A stretch of DNA of 53,435 nt from Candidatus Paracaedibacter symbiosus (GTDB taxonomy: Bacteria; Pseudomonadota; Alphaproteobacteria; Paracaedibacterales; Paracaedibacteraceae): assembly GCF_000757605.1 (NCBI RefSeq), contig NZ_JQAK01000002.1, positions 58,702 to 112,136 on the forward strand. Reading direction: 5' to 3'. Position numbers and translations under genes: made by a program. Position 1 is the stretch's first letter. Each line of letters begins with the position of its first letter. Below the pieces are notes generated by a model. The model made no database searches. It saw nothing but the letters and a program-made list of their open reading frames with translations, and was not told the DNA's origin. Shown piece after piece: positions 53,415 through 53,435 of this stretch.

Positions 53415-53435
53415 GCATTTGCTAATAACTTACTA

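Overview
The window looks like the accessory, insertion-riddled part of the genome of an AT-rich intracellular alphaproteobacterium, most like the protist or arthropod endosymbionts of the Holosporales/Paracaedibacter/Rickettsiales type. This is inferred from gene content, not from a marker gene: several exported eukaryote-like repeat proteins (Sel1, LRR, F-box, NB-ARC), a patatin, many decayed insertion sequences, group II introns and several toxin-antitoxin loci. No rRNA, tRNA or CRISPR array was recognised.

Layout. 1-660 holds the end of an unrecognised gene. 996-6283 is a two-gene unit: an exported patatin-like phospholipase and, 2 bases later, a 1342-residue protein combining a trypsin-like protease, Sel1-like repeats, a membrane segment, an NB-ARC/STAND ATPase and more Sel1 repeats. 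6315-13550 mixes IS wreckage (IS256, IS110, IS3, IS6, IS5) with an exported Sel1 protein built from near-identical 120-bp repeats and a nonsense-interrupted F-box/LRR protein. 13738-15233 is a MarR/SRPBCC locus on the minus strand, truncated by an ISAs1 fragment. 16730-23068 carries a large LRR+Sel1 protein, a possible MITE and a GALA-like LRR protein. 23140-31210 has more IS debris and a defence/stability cluster: VapBC, an AbrB-like protein, a serine recombinase, YefM-YoeB, an exported metallo-beta-lactamase-fold protein and an XRE antitoxin-like protein. 31618-40594 is a 2.8-kaa filamentous-haemagglutinin/CdiA-like toxin followed by a likely immunity gene and a terminator. 40915-43122 contains minus-strand genes including a three-gene XRE operon next to an AT-rich, repeat-bearing gap that could be a replication or regulatory region. 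43691-47239 is a LysR / POT transporter / haem-oxygenase-like oxidase module around a perfect 12-bp interrupted palindrome. 47284-48565 has an orphan AbiEii toxin and IS256 debris. 48815-53435 has a resolvase, an integrase remnant and a nest: a group II intron in an IS6 transposase, with a second group II intron inside the first intron's reverse transcriptase.

How the genes work together. The exported repeat proteins, patatin, protease-STAND protein and giant toxin look like a secreted host- or competitor-directed arsenal. Four share the same residues at the predicted signal-peptide end (A-M-E/D) and a fifth has a variant (A-M-G), suggesting a common export module. TA loci and mobile elements fill the space between.

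Caution. The last 63 bases contain a perfect 42-base match, from memory, to the loxP-bearing 454 Titanium paired-end linker, so this is a contig end with an unremoved sequencing adaptor. Several frameshifts (metallo-hydrolase, immunity protein, IS110, IS256, both IS6 copies) fall at A/T homopolymers, the classic 454 error, so some apparent pseudogenes may be intact in the organism.
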